Source of the DNA: Aerococcus suis | Lineage (GTDB): Bacteria; Bacillota; Bacilli; Lactobacillales; Aerococcaceae | DNA length: 64,000 bases | NCBI RefSeq assembly: GCF_900176325.1 | Contig: NZ_FWXK01000002.1 | Span: forward strand, 62,001 to 126,000 | Direction of reading: 5' to 3' | Part shown: piece by piece, positions 27,490-37,047 of the stretch | Layout: each line of letters begins with the position of its first letter | How positions within the stretch are numbered: position 1 is the stretch's first letter | Notes under the pieces: model-generated | What the model saw: the letters and a program-made list of their open reading frames with translations, nothing else | Databases searched by the model: none | Told to the model about the DNA's origin: nothing | Program-made: the position numbers and the translations under genes

Positions 27490-30400
27490 ATGAAGTGGAG
27501 TATTTCAAGTAAAATTATTGATGAGGCGCATCAGTTAGTAAATGATGAACGAATTATAAAATTGGTTCCAGATGAAACAGAAACGGTCTGGCGCTCAGAA
27601 GTCGTGGATGATAAAACGTATAAAGTCATTTTAGATGGTACGGGTAAAGAAGAAGATGTCTGTCAATGTGACGTTTGGGAGAAAAAAGGGTATTGCCGGC
27701 ATACAGTGGCGACTGAGCTTTTTTTACGTGAGTTGGATATGACACGAGTTTTTAAATTCAATAATGAACTAAAAAGATTCCCAGAAACAGCGGATGAAGA
27801 TGCCTTAATGACGGTTTTAATGGAAGAGTTTAAACAAGATATTTTAGGAGAACCTGATGAAACGATTGAAGCACCACAGCTTTCTCCATTAAATATTGTT
27901 GTTGAAGTCCAAAACGAAGGAACACAATATTATCAAACAGACTTTTCCAATATTTTTTATTTAAGGTTAAAAATTGGTTATCATCGCCAATATTACGTAT
28001 CTGATTTGTCAGAGTTTTTCAATTGTTTAGAAAATCATGGATTATATACTCTTCCTAATCGTGAAAGAGAGACTATTTGGTTAAGTCCTGTAACCTTTTC
28101 TAAAGCAACCTATGAATTTCTTAGCCAGCTCGCACAATCTTATATGTTTGATCGAGAAAAACATATGAAATCTCTTCACACCCCTGATAGTCGTCACTTG
28201 AAACAACGTTATTATTTAAACCGTGAACAAATTCAAACGTTATTAACTTATCACGAGGATACGCCATTTGAATTGCAATGGTTGATTGATAATGAAAGTG
28301 TTCATTTTAATCGTCAGCAGCCATCAAATTTTCTTACAATTTCTAAACAAAATCAAAAGATAATATTTAAATTTAATCCGAATATTCATTGGTTTAAACA
28401 TTATGGAATTGTTGCAATCAATCAAGAGGTGTACCAGGTTGGCTTAACTAAACAAGACTTTCAAGCAATGAGTGCGTTGTATAACCAAATTGTTGAGCAT
28501 CAATTTGAACTTGAAATAGATATTGATCAGGCAAAAGAATTGATTATGAATTTTGGATATTTATTCCGAAAAATTCAACCAGAAATTAATTTTGCTGAAA
28601 TAGTAAATATACAACAAGAGAAATTAGTGACAGAACTTATTGCTGATTTAACACAGCAAACATTGCAAGTTGAATTGATTCATCATTATGGGACTCAAGT
28701 AGCATATCGACCTCATCAATTAACAATAAGTGATGAAGACCCCATTATATTACGAGATGTGACGACCGAAATAAAACGTGAACGTTGGATGAATCGTTTG
28801 CATTTTTCATATGAGAATAATCACTATTCACAAAAATTTCCATCAGTAACTGAAGCGGTTCACTTTATTAAAAAATTGACGCATTCATTACCACACGGTT
28901 GGCAATGGACATTCAAAGATAAGTTAGCAGGACTAGATGAGCATGAGCTTAATGGAGAACTTGAACTAAATCGTGGAACGACTAATCGTTATTTGACCAT
29001 TAATTTTAATATTGAAGATGTAGAGTCACAAGAAGTTGACCGAATATTAGAAGCAATTGTTAACCGTGAAACTTACTATCAATTGAGTGATGGTCGCATT
29101 GTAGATGTTTCAAATGTTTTACCTGAAGAGCAAGAAGAATTAGTTCAACATCTTTATCAGCAAAATGGGGAAGTTAAGTCAGGCGATAAAATTCCAATTT
29201 ATCAAACATTGCGATTCGCTAGTGAGCTTCAAGATCAAGCTGACTTTCAACGATTTTATGATGAAATTATTCATTATAATGATTATATTGATGTGGATTT
29301 AGCTGGTTTGAAGACGACATTATCCCATTATCAACTAGAGGCAGTTAAGTGGTTAAAAGCTTTGAGTCGATACCAACTAGGAGGCTTATTAGCGGATGAG
29401 ATGGGACTAGGGAAAACTGTCCAAACGATTGGGTATGTTTTAGATGCTTGGAATTCCAATCAGAAGTTAAAATGTCTGATTATTACGCCAGCTTCCGTAT
29501 TGTATAATTGGAAGCATGAATTTAATCGCTTCGCTCCTAAAATTCCAGTAACTGTTATTGATGGTTCAATTGAAGAGCGCGAAACGTTACGTGAAAATGC
29601 TGGAAATATTATGTTAACGTCTTATCAAAGTTATCGAAATGATCAAGAAGCCTACAAGGATGACTTTTTTGATGTGCTTATTTTAGATGAGGCCCAAGCA
29701 ATAAAAAATGAGCGGACATTATTATATCAATCAGTAGCTAAACAAAAAGCGGGAATGCGAATTGGATTATCAGGAACACCGTTAGAAAATAATCTAAGTG
29801 AATTTTGGGCCATGATGCGAATTATTCTTCCTGGATTATTGCCTGATGCTAAAACTTTTCAAAATTTGTCAACGAGTGACATCAGACAATTAACAGCGCC
29901 ATTTGTTTTAAGACGGACTAAACAAGACGTTCAATTGGACTTACCAGATAAAGAAGTGTCTGATCGCTACGCTTCACTTGACGCTAAACAAAAAAATATT
30001 TATTTGGCTTATTTGGAAGATATTAAGAATAAAATGGATCAAGCGAGTCAGTTATCTAATATTCAAATGGATTTATTAGCAGGAATTACTCGACTTCGTC
30101 AAATATGCTGCCATCCACAATTAATAGATAGTGATTACTCAGGAACATCAGGTAAATTTGAATACTTTAAAGAAACATTAGATAGAGCTTTAGATGCGGG
30201 GAAATCCGTTCTGGTCTTTTCTCAATTTACCAGTATGCTAGATATTATTGGAAACTATTTAGAGGACCAATCTATTGCTTACTATAAAATAACAGGTCAG
30301 ACTAAAAAACAAGTTCGCCAAGAGCAAGTGACGGCATTTAATCGCCAAGAGCGTCAAGTGTTCTTAATTTCTTTACGTGCCGGTGGGGTTGGATTAAACT

Positions 30401-30669
30401 TAACCGGGGCTGATACGGTATTTTTATATGATTTATGGTGGAATCCTGCGGTAGAAGAACAAGCTATTGGACGCGCTCATCGAATTGGACAAACGAACGA
30501 TGTGCGGGTATATCGTTTTATTACCGAGGGAACAATCGAACAACGGATTGCTGAGCTACAAGAAGAGAAAAGAATTCTATTCGATGAAGTCTTTACCGAG
30601 GGAGAATCAGGAATCAATCAATCATTAAGCCTGGAAGATTTACAACAAATTATAGGAATTAAAAATTAA
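27490..30669 (+). CDS. SNF2-family DEAD/H helicase with SWIM zinc finger
   Basis: A 1059-aa SNF2/Swi2 ATPase, a double-stranded nucleic-acid translocase. The N-terminus has a SWIM zinc finger with C58, C60, C69 and H71 (CxCx8CxH). The middle (about 130-600) is the poorly conserved bacterial SNF2-associated region. The motor has ADEMGLGKT near 632-640, [16 protein letters not shown] and the C-terminal helicase half ending with GRAHRIGQT near 990-1000. Bacterial members may act on transcription complexes like RapA, or in repair; the sequence does not decide. The ribosome site is weak (GGGGTG). Transcribed alone, ahead of rpsB. Confidence 0.9.
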   Translation: MKWSISSKIIDEAHQLVNDERIIKLVPDETETVWRSEVVDDKTYKVILDGTGKEEDVCQCDVWEKKGYCRHTVATELFLRELDMTRVFKFNNELKRFPETADEDALMTVLMEEFKQDILGEPDETIEAPQLSPLNIVVEVQNEGTQYYQTDFSNIFYLRLKIGYHRQYYVSDLSEFFNCLENHGLYTLPNRERETIWLSPVTFSKATYEFLSQLAQSYMFDREKHMKSLHTPDSRHLKQRYYLNREQIQTLLTYHEDTPFELQWLIDNESVHFNRQQPSNFLTISKQNQKIIFKFNPNIHWFKHYGIVAINQEVYQVGLTKQDFQAMSALYNQIVEHQFELEIDIDQAKELIMNFGYLFRKIQPEINFAEIVNIQQEKLVTELIADLTQQTLQVELIHHYGTQVAYRPHQLTISDEDPIILRDVTTEIKRERWMNRLHFSYENNHYSQKFPSVTEAVHFIKKLTHSLPHGWQWTFKDKLAGLDEHELNGELELNRGTTNRYLTINFNIEDVESQEVDRILEAIVNRETYYQLSDGRIVDVSNVLPEEQEELVQHLYQQNGEVKSGDKIPIYQTLRFASELQDQADFQRFYDEIIHYNDYIDVDLAGLKTTLSHYQLEAVKWLKALSRYQLGGLLADEMGLGKTVQTIGYVLDAWNSNQKLKCLIITPASVLYNWKHEFNRFAPKIPVTVIDGSIEERETLRENAGNIMLTSYQSYRNDQEAYKDDFFDVLILDEAQAIKNERTLLYQSVAKQKAGMRIGLSGTPLENNLSEFWAMMRIILPGLLPDAKTFQNLSTSDIRQLTAPFVLRRTKQDVQLDLPDKEVSDRYASLDAKQKNIYLAYLEDIKNKMDQASQLSNIQMDLLAGITRLRQICCHPQLIDSDYSGTSGKFEYFKETLDRALDAGKSVLVFSQFTSMLDIIGNYLEDQSIAYYKITGQTKKQVRQEQVTAFNRQERQVFLISLRAGGVGLNLTGADTVFLYDLWWNPAVEEQAIGRAHRIGQTNDVRVYRFITEGTIEQRIAELQEEKRILFDEVFTEGESGINQSLSLEDLQQIIGIKN

Positions 30670-30675
30670 CTTGCA

Positions 30676-30777
30676 AATTAACTTGTCTTATGGTAAGTTA
30701 ATTGGGTGCGCATGCACAGCTAATTCACACGTTACGGATGAAAACGCAAGGTGCTCAATGATTGAGTGGCGTTTTTT
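30676..30777 (+). promoter_or_regulatory. rpsB leader with stem-loop and terminator-like hairpin
   Basis: The 148 bases between the helicase and rpsB hold two hairpins. The first is a perfect 9-bp stem, AATTAACTT (30676-30684) with AAGTTAATT (30695-30703), and a 10-base loop. The second is AAAACGC (30741-30747) with GCGTTTT (30769-30775) and an inner CTCA/TGAG stem, ending in six T. It could be the helicase terminator, or an attenuator through which S2 or another factor controls rpsB. I see no clean promoter after it, which favours readthrough control. Confidence 0.5.
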
Positions 30778-30817
30778 AGAAGTAGCGGCGGAAAATAAAC
30801 CAAATGGAGGAATTTAC

Positions 30818-31585
30818 ATGTCAGTAATTAGCATGAAACAATTATTAGAAGCAGGTGTTCACTTTGGACACCAAACACGCCGTTGGGACCCTAAAATGGC
30901 TCCTTACATTTTCACAGAACGTAATGGAATCTACATTATCGACTTACAACAAACTGTTAAATTAGTTGATAAAGCTTATAACTATGTTCGTCAAGTTGCT
31001 GAAAATGATGGTGTTGTTTTATTCGTAGGTACTAAAAAACAAGCACAAGAATCTATTGCTGATGAAGCAAAACGTGCTGGTCAATACTATGTTAACCATC
31101 GTTGGTTAGGTGGTACGTTAACTAACTGGGAAACAATCCAAAAACGTATTGCTTACCTTAAAGACATCGACCGTATGGAAGAAGACGGAACATTTGATGT
31201 TTTACCTAAAAAAGAAGTTATGGACTTAATGAAAAAACGCGAACGTTTAGAAAAATCATTAGGTGGTATTAAAGAAATGCCACGTATTCCTGATGTTATG
31301 TTCGTTGTCGACCCACGCAAAGAAGCTATCGCTATTGCTGAAGCTCGCAAATTAAACATCCCTGTAGTTGCTATGGTAGATACTAACTGTGACCCAGATG
31401 ATGTAGATTTTGTTATCCCTTCAAATGACGATGCTATTCGTGCGGTTAAATTATTATCAGCTACAATGGCAGACGCTGTTATCGAAGGTCAACAAGGGGC
31501 TCAAGAAGAAGAGGAAGCACCAATTACAGCTGAAGACTTTGAATCAGATGCTGTTTTAGATGACGCTTCAGAAGTAGAAGAATAA
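30818..31585 (+). CDS. rpsB: 30S ribosomal protein S2
   Basis: S2 sits on the back of the 30S head-body junction and is added late in assembly. The 255-aa protein begins [19 protein letters not shown], the conserved family start, and carries the two helices of the coiled-coil insertion ([13 protein letters not shown]) and the [12 protein letters not shown] motif. The C-terminal tail is strongly acidic (EEEEAP... to EVEE). The true start is ATG 30818 with TGGAGG seven bases upstream; the frame is open further upstream to 30671 but that is leader. rpsB and tsf form the usual pair, here with a promoter and hairpin between them. Confidence 0.97.
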   Translation: MSVISMKQLLEAGVHFGHQTRRWDPKMAPYIFTERNGIYIIDLQQTVKLVDKAYNYVRQVAENDGVVLFVGTKKQAQESIADEAKRAGQYYVNHRWLGGTLTNWETIQKRIAYLKDIDRMEEDGTFDVLPKKEVMDLMKKRERLEKSLGGIKEMPRIPDVMFVVDPRKEAIAIAEARKLNIPVVAMVDTNCDPDDVDFVIPSNDDAIRAVKLLSATMADAVIEGQQGAQEEEEAPITAEDFESDAVLDDASEVEE

Positions 31586-31597
31586 GCGATACCATAG

Positions 31598-31626
31598 TTG
31601 AAGTATATACGCGAATAGCGTAAAAT
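31598..31626 (+). promoter_or_regulatory. Putative promoter in the rpsB-tsf gap
   Basis: TTGAAG (31598-31603) and TAAAAT (31621-31626) are 17 bases apart, directly after the rpsB stop and before a terminator-like hairpin. It could feed tsf independently of rpsB. Confidence 0.45.
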
Positions 31627-31641
31627 AAGACTTAAGTAGTT

Positions 31642-31698
31642 GGCTATCTGATAAGTATTAGGAGCTAGGAAGCTTTACTTATGGGATAGCCTTTTATT
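31642..31698 (+). terminator. Terminator-like hairpin between rpsB and tsf
   Basis: GGCTATC (31642-31648) pairs with GATAGCC (31685-31691), with an inner ATAAGTA/TACTTAT stem, followed by TTTTATT. It would either set the rpsB:tsf ratio or act as an attenuator of the promoter just upstream. Confidence 0.7.
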
Positions 31699-31725
31699 AA
31701 GACATGAAGATTCTAGGAGGAATGA

Positions 31726-32607
31726 ATGCAAATGGCAGTATCAGCTAAAGAAGTTAAAGAATTACGTGATCGTACAGGCGTTGGAATGATGGAAGCGAAA
31801 AAAGCTTTAGTTGCAGTTGACGGTGACATGGATAAAGCAGTTGACTACTTACGTGAAAATGGTTTAGCAAAAGCCGACAAAAAAGCTAACCGTATCGCTG
31901 CTGAAGGATTAACTAAAGTTGCTATCGATGGTAATGATGCAGCAATCGTTGAAGTAAACTCAGAAACTGACTTTGTTGCTAAAAACGATCAATTTATCGA
32001 TGTTTTAGATAAAATTGCGAATGCAATCTTAGTTAATAAACCTGCTGACTTAGAAGCCGCATATGAAATTGATATGGATGGTAAATCATTACAAAACTTC
32101 TTAAAAGAAGCGACTTCAGTTATCGGAGAAAAAATTTCATTACGTCGTTTTGAAACAATTACTAAATCAGACGATCAATCATTCGGTGAATATGTTCACC
32201 AAGGTGGACGTATTTCTGTATTAGTATTACTTGATGGTAACAATGATGAAGTTGCTCAACAAGTTGCTATGCACGTTGGTGGTATGAAACCTCAATACTT
32301 AAATGAAGACGATGTTCCTGAAGAAAAACGTGAACATGAAAAACAAGTATTAACTGAACAAGCTTTAAATGAAGGTAAACCAGAAAAAATCGTTGAAAAA
32401 ATGATTGCTGGACGTTTGAAAAAATACTTTGCAGAAATTTGCTTAGTTGATCAAAAATTCTTACTAGATGACAGTCAAACTGTTGGTGAATTTGCCGCAT
32501 CTAAAGACACTAAAGTTGAACAATTTGTACGTTACGAAGTCGGCGAAGGTATGGAAAAACGTGAAGAAAACTTTGCAGACGAAGTAGCAAGTCAAATGGG
32601 TAAATAA
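31726..32607 (+). CDS. tsf: Elongation factor Ts
   Basis: EF-Ts is the nucleotide exchange factor of EF-Tu. The N-terminal UBA-like domain has KELRDRTGVGMMEAKKAL, and the core holds the signature ETDFVAKNDQF that contacts EF-Tu, then the two dimerisation subdomains. The protein is 293 aa, standard for Firmicutes. AGGAGG lies 5 bases before ATG 31726, a spacing used by other genes here. ATG 31732 (MAVSAKEV, the textbook N-terminus) is 11 bases away and is a real alternative. It is followed by a strong terminator. Confidence 0.97.
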   Translation: MQMAVSAKEVKELRDRTGVGMMEAKKALVAVDGDMDKAVDYLRENGLAKADKKANRIAAEGLTKVAIDGNDAAIVEVNSETDFVAKNDQFIDVLDKIANAILVNKPADLEAAYEIDMDGKSLQNFLKEATSVIGEKISLRRFETITKSDDQSFGEYVHQGGRISVLVLLDGNNDEVAQQVAMHVGGMKPQYLNEDDVPEEKREHEKQVLTEQALNEGKPEKIVEKMIAGRLKKYFAEICLVDQKFLLDDSQTVGEFAASKDTKVEQFVRYEVGEGMEKREENFADEVASQMGK

Positions 32608-32645
32608 TTTCATTAGATTAATGGATGAGACATTCATTCAATAGT

Positions 32646-32681
32646 AAGGTTGGGGATGAATGACCGTTCCCAACCTTTTTT
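32646..32681 (+). terminator. Intrinsic terminator after tsf
   Basis: AAGGTTGGG (32646-32654) pairs with CCCAACCTT (32669-32677), followed by a run of T to 32681. It lies only 15 bases before pyrH, so some readthrough is expected. Confidence 0.88.
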
Positions 32682-32696
32682 GTAAGGAGTTATCAT

Positions 32697-33425
32697 ATGG
32701 TAGAACCAAAATATAAGCGTGTCGTACTAAAATTAAGTGGTGAAGCCTTAGCTGGACCAAAAGGTTTTGGTATTGACCCGGATACAATGAAAAATGTCGC
32801 CCAAGAAATAAAAGATGTTCATGATTTAGGTGTTGAAATCGCTATTGTATGTGGTGGTGGAAACATTTGGCGTGGCGTTACTGGTGAAGAAATGGGTATG
32901 GAACGTGCCCAAGCTGATTATATGGGAATGTTAGCGACAATTATGAATGCGTTGGGCTTACAAGACGTCTTAGAAAATATAGGCGTTCCCACTCGTGTGC
33001 AAACCTCAATTGAGATGCGTCAAATTGCTGAGCCGTATATTCGACGCAAAGCCGAACGTCATCTAGAAAAAGGACGTGTCGTGATTTTCGCTGCCGGAAC
33101 AGGTAATCCATACTTCTCTACCGATACCACATCTGCTTTACGAGCTGCTGAAATTGAGGCGAATGTGATTTTAATGGCCAAAAATGGCGTTGATGGCGTT
33201 TATTCAGCTGATCCTCGTAGTGATGAAACAGCTGAAAAATATAGCAATCTAACGCATTTAGATATTATTCAAAAAGGATTACAAGTAATGGATTCAACTG
33301 CTAGCTCATTAAGTATGGATAATCATATTCCATTGGTTGTCTTTAATTTAAACGAGTCTGGCAATATTAAACGCGTTGTTCTCGGAGAAGATATCGGAAC
33401 AACAATTACAGATAAGGAGTCATAA
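32697..33425 (+). CDS. pyrH: Uridylate kinase
   Basis: PyrH phosphorylates UMP to UDP, feeding RNA, DNA and cell-wall precursors. The 242-aa amino-acid-kinase fold shows LKLSGEAL at the start, [10 protein letters not shown] near 55-64, [13 protein letters not shown] near 137-149 and [14 protein letters not shown] near 161-174. The site AAGGAG precedes the ATG. It ends one base before frr, the universal pyrH-frr pair that ties nucleotide supply to translation genes. The start is well supported by the N-terminus ([15 protein letters not shown]). Confidence 0.97.
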   Translation: MVEPKYKRVVLKLSGEALAGPKGFGIDPDTMKNVAQEIKDVHDLGVEIAIVCGGGNIWRGVTGEEMGMERAQADYMGMLATIMNALGLQDVLENIGVPTRVQTSIEMRQIAEPYIRRKAERHLEKGRVVIFAAGTGNPYFSTDTTSALRAAEIEANVILMAKNGVDGVYSADPRSDETAEKYSNLTHLDIIQKGLQVMDSTASSLSMDNHIPLVVFNLNESGNIKRVVLGEDIGTTITDKES

Positions 33426-33426
33426 T

Positions 33427-33987
33427 ATGGCAATTGACACAATTTTAAAAGATACAAAAGCACGAATGGCTAAAAGTGAAGAGTCTCTTCAACGCGAATT
33501 AAATCGTATTCGTGCAGGGGTTGCCAATGCCAGCCTATTAGATGGTATTAATGTGGAATATTATGGAGTTCCTACTCCGTTAAATCAATTAGCAACCATC
33601 TCTACCCCTGAACCTCGTATGTTAATGATTACCCCTTATGATAAAGGATCATTAGGTGAAATTGATAAAGCAATTCAAATGTCAGATTTAGGTATTCCAC
33701 CAACAAATGATGGATCAGTTATTCGTTTGACAATCCCAGCTTTAACTCAAGAACGTCGCCAAGAATTGACAAAACGTGTAAATAAAAACTTAGAAGATGG
33801 TAAAGTTGCGGTTCGTAATATTCGTCGTGATGCCATCGATGAAGTAAAAAAAGCTCAAAAAGCTAAAGAAATTACTGAAGATGATGTTCGTAGCTATGAA
33901 GATGATATTCAAAAATTAACGGATGCTTCTATTGCAAATATGGAAGAATTAGCACAAGCAAAAGAAAATGAAATTTTAAATGTTTAA
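33427..33987 (+). CDS. frr: Ribosome recycling factor
   Basis: RRF splits the post-termination ribosome together with EF-G. The 186-aa protein has the conserved helices [21 protein letters not shown] and [16 protein letters not shown], with [17 protein letters not shown] in the small domain. I place the start at ATG 33427, one base after the pyrH stop, with AAGGAG at the end of pyrH as ribosome site; the open frame extends upstream into pyrH but does not match the family. A terminator follows. Confidence 0.97.
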   Translation: MAIDTILKDTKARMAKSEESLQRELNRIRAGVANASLLDGINVEYYGVPTPLNQLATISTPEPRMLMITPYDKGSLGEIDKAIQMSDLGIPPTNDGSVIRLTIPALTQERRQELTKRVNKNLEDGKVAVRNIRRDAIDEVKKAQKAKEITEDDVRSYEDDIQKLTDASIANMEELAQAKENEILNV

Positions 33988-34003
33988 TAATCTATGCTTG
34001 TCG

Positions 34004-34036
34004 AAGGAATCTAACAGGTGAGTTAGGTTCCTTTTT
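34004..34036 (+). terminator. Intrinsic terminator after frr
   Basis: AAGGAATCTAAC (34004-34015) pairs with GTTAGGTTCCTT (34022-34033, one wobble) and is followed by T residues. It separates pyrH-frr from uppS. Confidence 0.85.
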
Positions 34037-34135
34037 CTTTTGTCTAATCATGCAAATGCGTTAAAATTTAGTAAATGAGTATGTTTTGAGCCTATTCTTT
34101 GATACAATGAAAAGAGTATTTTCGGAGGGAAAAAT

Positions 34136-34897
34136 ATGAAAGCTAAGTATACTTTTAATGAAAATCTATCAGTACCAAAGCACGTTGCTGTGATTATGGA
34201 TGGTAATGGACGATGGGCTCAAGAACGTGGCAAGAAACGGACAGAAGGCCATTATGAAGGGTTAATGGCATTACGTCGAGTGGCGATTGCAGCCCATAAA
34301 ATGGGAGTTAAAGTTGTGACGGCTTATGCTTTTTCAACTGAAAACTGGAAACGCCCACTAAGTGAAGTGAATTATTTAATGACTTTACCGAAATCATTAA
34401 ACGATGATGTATTACCCGATTTAATGAAAAATAATGTACAAGTTCGCTTAACTGGGTCATTAGATGGCGTTCCTAAAGTAACCCAAAAATATATAAAAAA
34501 TGCGATTGAAAAAACCCATGATAATACTGGTTTAATTGTGAATGTCGCATTCAATTATGGGAGCCGCCATGACATCGTTGAAGCAACCAAAGCAATCGTC
34601 GATGATGTTCAGTCAGGAAAATTAACGACTGAACAAATTGATGAAGCGTTATTCGCAAAACATCTAGCAACTGGTCATCTAGGTGAGTTATCAGACCCTG
34701 ACTTTTTGATTCGTTCAAGTGGAGAAGTTCGTTTAAGCAATTATCTCCTATGGGAGCTAGCTTATAGTGAAATGTTGTTTGTCGATACTAAATGGCCAGA
34801 TTTTGATGAAGAGGTATTCAAAGCTTGTATTGGAGAATATCAACATCGGCAACGGCGATATGGGAAAACTGGAGAACAAATTGAAACCGATGAATAG
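34136..34897 (+). CDS. uppS: Isoprenyl transferase (undecaprenyl diphosphate synthase)
   Basis: UppS adds cis isoprene units to make the C55 lipid carrier for peptidoglycan and teichoic acids. The 253-aa protein has the catalytic aspartate in MDGNGRWA (D22), AYAFSTENWKRP near 65-76, NVAFNYGSRHDIV near 137-149 and the C-terminal SSGEVRLSNYLLWELAYSE. The site GGAGGGA precedes the ATG. It starts a uppS-cdsA-rseP-polC run on one strand with short gaps. No dxr lies between cdsA and rseP, consistent with mevalonate-derived isoprenoids in Lactobacillales. Confidence 0.96.
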   Translation: MKAKYTFNENLSVPKHVAVIMDGNGRWAQERGKKRTEGHYEGLMALRRVAIAAHKMGVKVVTAYAFSTENWKRPLSEVNYLMTLPKSLNDDVLPDLMKNNVQVRLTGSLDGVPKVTQKYIKNAIEKTHDNTGLIVNVAFNYGSRHDIVEATKAIVDDVQSGKLTTEQIDEALFAKHLATGHLGELSDPDFLIRSSGEVRLSNYLLWELAYSEMLFVDTKWPDFDEEVFKACIGEYQHRQRRYGKTGEQIETDE

Positions 34898-34909
34898 GGA
34901 GGTGACAAT

Positions 34910-35701
34910 ATGTTTCAACGTGTAATTACAGCGATTGTTGCCTTGGCTATCTTTCTTCCACTATTATTTATTGGAGGATTGCCTTTTGAATTATTAGTAA
35001 TGGTAATGGGAATTATTACCTTGTTAGAGTTACTACGAGTTGTTGGACAACCATTATGGCGGTTTGAAACTTTAGTAACGGTTATTATTATGGTATTAGT
35101 CATTCTTCCTAGTCGCGTTTTAACTTTATTTTCTAATGAAATCAATCAAATGATTCTTTTTTATGCAGGAGCTATGATATTACTTTTTATTTCAGTGTTT
35201 GTTCCTGATCGAGTGAAATTTGAACAAGCGGGGACATTATCTTTAGCTGCTTTATATGTAGGTCGCGGTTATCATTTTTTAATTGAAACTCGTAACTACG
35301 GCTTACTACCGTTACTCTTTGTTTTAGTCATCATATGGGGAAATGATAGCTTTGCCTATATTGTTGGCCGGTTAATCGGGAAAAATAAATTGGCACCTGA
35401 AATATCACCGAATAAAACCATCGAAGGATCAATTGGAGGTATCGTTGGTGCTTTTATTTTAAGTAGTATCATTTTATACTTTGATAATTTCTTTGGTATT
35501 AGCTTATTACAAAATATTATTTTAGTGACGTTAATTGGTATTATAGGGCAACTAGGTGATTTGGTAGAATCAGGAATCAAGCGAGCATATGGTGTGAAAG
35601 ATAGCGGAACGATTTTACCAGGACATGGTGGTTTGTTAGATCGTTTTGATAACATGCTAATCGCATTACCAATGTTCTATTTTATTATTTCATTCTTTTA
35701 G
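34910..35701 (+). CDS. cdsA: Phosphatidate cytidylyltransferase
   Basis: CdsA makes CDP-diacylglycerol, the precursor of phosphatidylglycerol and cardiolipin. The 263-aa protein is a multi-pass membrane protein, hydrophobic almost throughout. The family signature is at the C-terminus: KRAYGVKDSG then LPGHGGLLDRFD, with the metal-binding acidic residues. WGNDSFAYIVGRLIGK marks the middle conserved region. The site GGGAGGTGA precedes the ATG, 12 bases after uppS. It ends 15 bases before rseP. Confidence 0.95.
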   Translation: MFQRVITAIVALAIFLPLLFIGGLPFELLVMVMGIITLLELLRVVGQPLWRFETLVTVIIMVLVILPSRVLTLFSNEINQMILFYAGAMILLFISVFVPDRVKFEQAGTLSLAALYVGRGYHFLIETRNYGLLPLLFVLVIIWGNDSFAYIVGRLIGKNKLAPEISPNKTIEGSIGGIVGAFILSSIILYFDNFFGISLLQNIILVTLIGIIGQLGDLVESGIKRAYGVKDSGTILPGHGGLLDRFDNMLIALPMFYFIISFF

Positions 35702-35716
35702 AAGTGAGGAATCGTT

Positions 35717-36982
35717 ATGCAAGCGATAATCGCATTTATTTTAATTTTTTCCATAATAGTGATTGTGCATGAATTTGGTCATTACTTTTTTGCTAAACGC
35801 GCAGGAATTTTAGTTCGTGAGTTTGCTATTGGTATGGGTCCTAAAATTTATCATTATGAAGGAGACGAAACAACTTATACGATACGGTTGTTACCAATAG
35901 GTGGTTACGTCCGTATGGCTGGATTGGAAGAAACTGAGGATAGTTTAGCTAAAGGCATGCAAGTCGTGATTGAGACGGATAAAAATGAGACGGTTCAATC
36001 TATCTCGACTGTTGAAGAAGAACAAAACTTTTCTGGATTACCTTTAGAAGTTATTGATGCGGATTTAGAAGATCAAATGTTTATAGAAGGAATCCCTTTC
36101 GGTGAAAGTCAGCCTAGACGATTCTCAGTCAGTGAAAAAGCTTTTTTTATCGAACCTGATGGGACTAAATTAAAAGTCGCTCCAAGACATCGACAATATC
36201 AATCAGCAAGTATTGGTCATCGTTTAATGACAAATTTTGCTGGACCTATGAATAATTTTATTTTAGCCATTGTTGCGTTTATTATCTTAGGTTTCGTTCA
36301 AGGAGGCGTTCCAACTAATAGTAATATTATTGGTGACGTTCAACCCAATTCACCAGCTGCCGAGAGTGGGATTAAAGCGGATGATGAAATTATTGCGATT
36401 AATGATGAAAATATTTTAAGCTTTGAGGCTATGGGTAAAGCCATTGAACCTCATAGTGACGAGAAAATTACAGTGACGATTAAACGTGATAATCAAACGC
36501 GTGACTTGCAACTTACGCCAGAAGGTGTCGATGCTGGTGAAAATAAAAAAGTCGCTAAAATTGGTGTTATGCCTAAACGAACGTTAAATCCAATTAAGGT
36601 AATAGGAAATGGCTTTGTATTAGCTTGGCAAATTGTAGCTGCAGTTTTTGCGGTGTTAATATCTATGTTTAAAACAGGCTTTGATATTAATAACTTTGGA
36701 GGTCCTGTTTATATGTATCAAGCGACGTCTCAAGTGGTTAGTTTAGGCGTCACTGGATTACTCTCTTGGTTAGGTGCCTTAAGTGTTAATTTAGGAATTG
36801 TCAATTTATTACCAATTCCTGCTTTAGATGGAGGTAAACTCGTCCTAAATATAATTGAACTTATTCGAGGAAAACCATTAAGTCCGAGGGTAGAAGGTTA
36901 TATTAACGTGATAGGTGTCGTTCTTGTGTTCATTCTAATGATTGCTGTGACATGGAATGATATTTTACGTTTCTTCAGTTAA
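35717..36982 (+). CDS. rseP: RIP metalloprotease RseP (site-2 protease)
   Basis: This intramembrane zinc protease cleaves membrane-anchored regulators and leftover signal peptides (RseP/RasP/Eep). The HEFGH zinc motif is at residues 18-22 in the first helix, the third ligand lies in NLLPIPALDGGK near 363-374, and a single PDZ domain (SPAAESGIKADDEIIAI) lies in the middle. At 421 aa it is normal; an acidic segment at about 75-135 before the second helix enlarges the loop. In enterococci the homologue Eep processes peptide pheromones, so a similar role is possible. Start: GTGAGGA six bases before the ATG. Confidence 0.95.
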   Translation: MQAIIAFILIFSIIVIVHEFGHYFFAKRAGILVREFAIGMGPKIYHYEGDETTYTIRLLPIGGYVRMAGLEETEDSLAKGMQVVIETDKNETVQSISTVEEEQNFSGLPLEVIDADLEDQMFIEGIPFGESQPRRFSVSEKAFFIEPDGTKLKVAPRHRQYQSASIGHRLMTNFAGPMNNFILAIVAFIILGFVQGGVPTNSNIIGDVQPNSPAAESGIKADDEIIAINDENILSFEAMGKAIEPHSDEKITVTIKRDNQTRDLQLTPEGVDAGENKKVAKIGVMPKRTLNPIKVIGNGFVLAWQIVAAVFAVLISMFKTGFDINNFGGPVYMYQATSQVVSLGVTGLLSWLGALSVNLGIVNLLPIPALDGGKLVLNIIELIRGKPLSPRVEGYINVIGVVLVFILMIAVTWNDILRFFS

Positions 36983-37000
36983 ATGTTATGTGCGACAATA

Positions 37001-37022
37001 AGGGGCCATTTGATTGGTCCCT
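37001..37022 (+). other. Hairpin between rseP and polC
   Basis: AGGGGCCA (37001-37008) pairs with TGGTCCCT (37015-37022), followed by ATTTTA. It may be a weak terminator where most relatives carry proS. The ribosome site of polC begins 17 bases further on. Confidence 0.5.
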
Positions 37023-37047
37023 ATTTTACTTAATTAAGGAGGAAAAT

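Noticed and set aside
29392-30500. SNF2 helicase as part of a defence island (DISARM or similar)
   Set aside because: No methylase, DUF1998, phospholipase D or nuclease gene is adjacent.
34086-34108. Promoter TTGAGC/TACAAT before uppS
   Set aside because: The spacer is only 11 bases, too short. A real promoter is likely nearby but I cannot place it.
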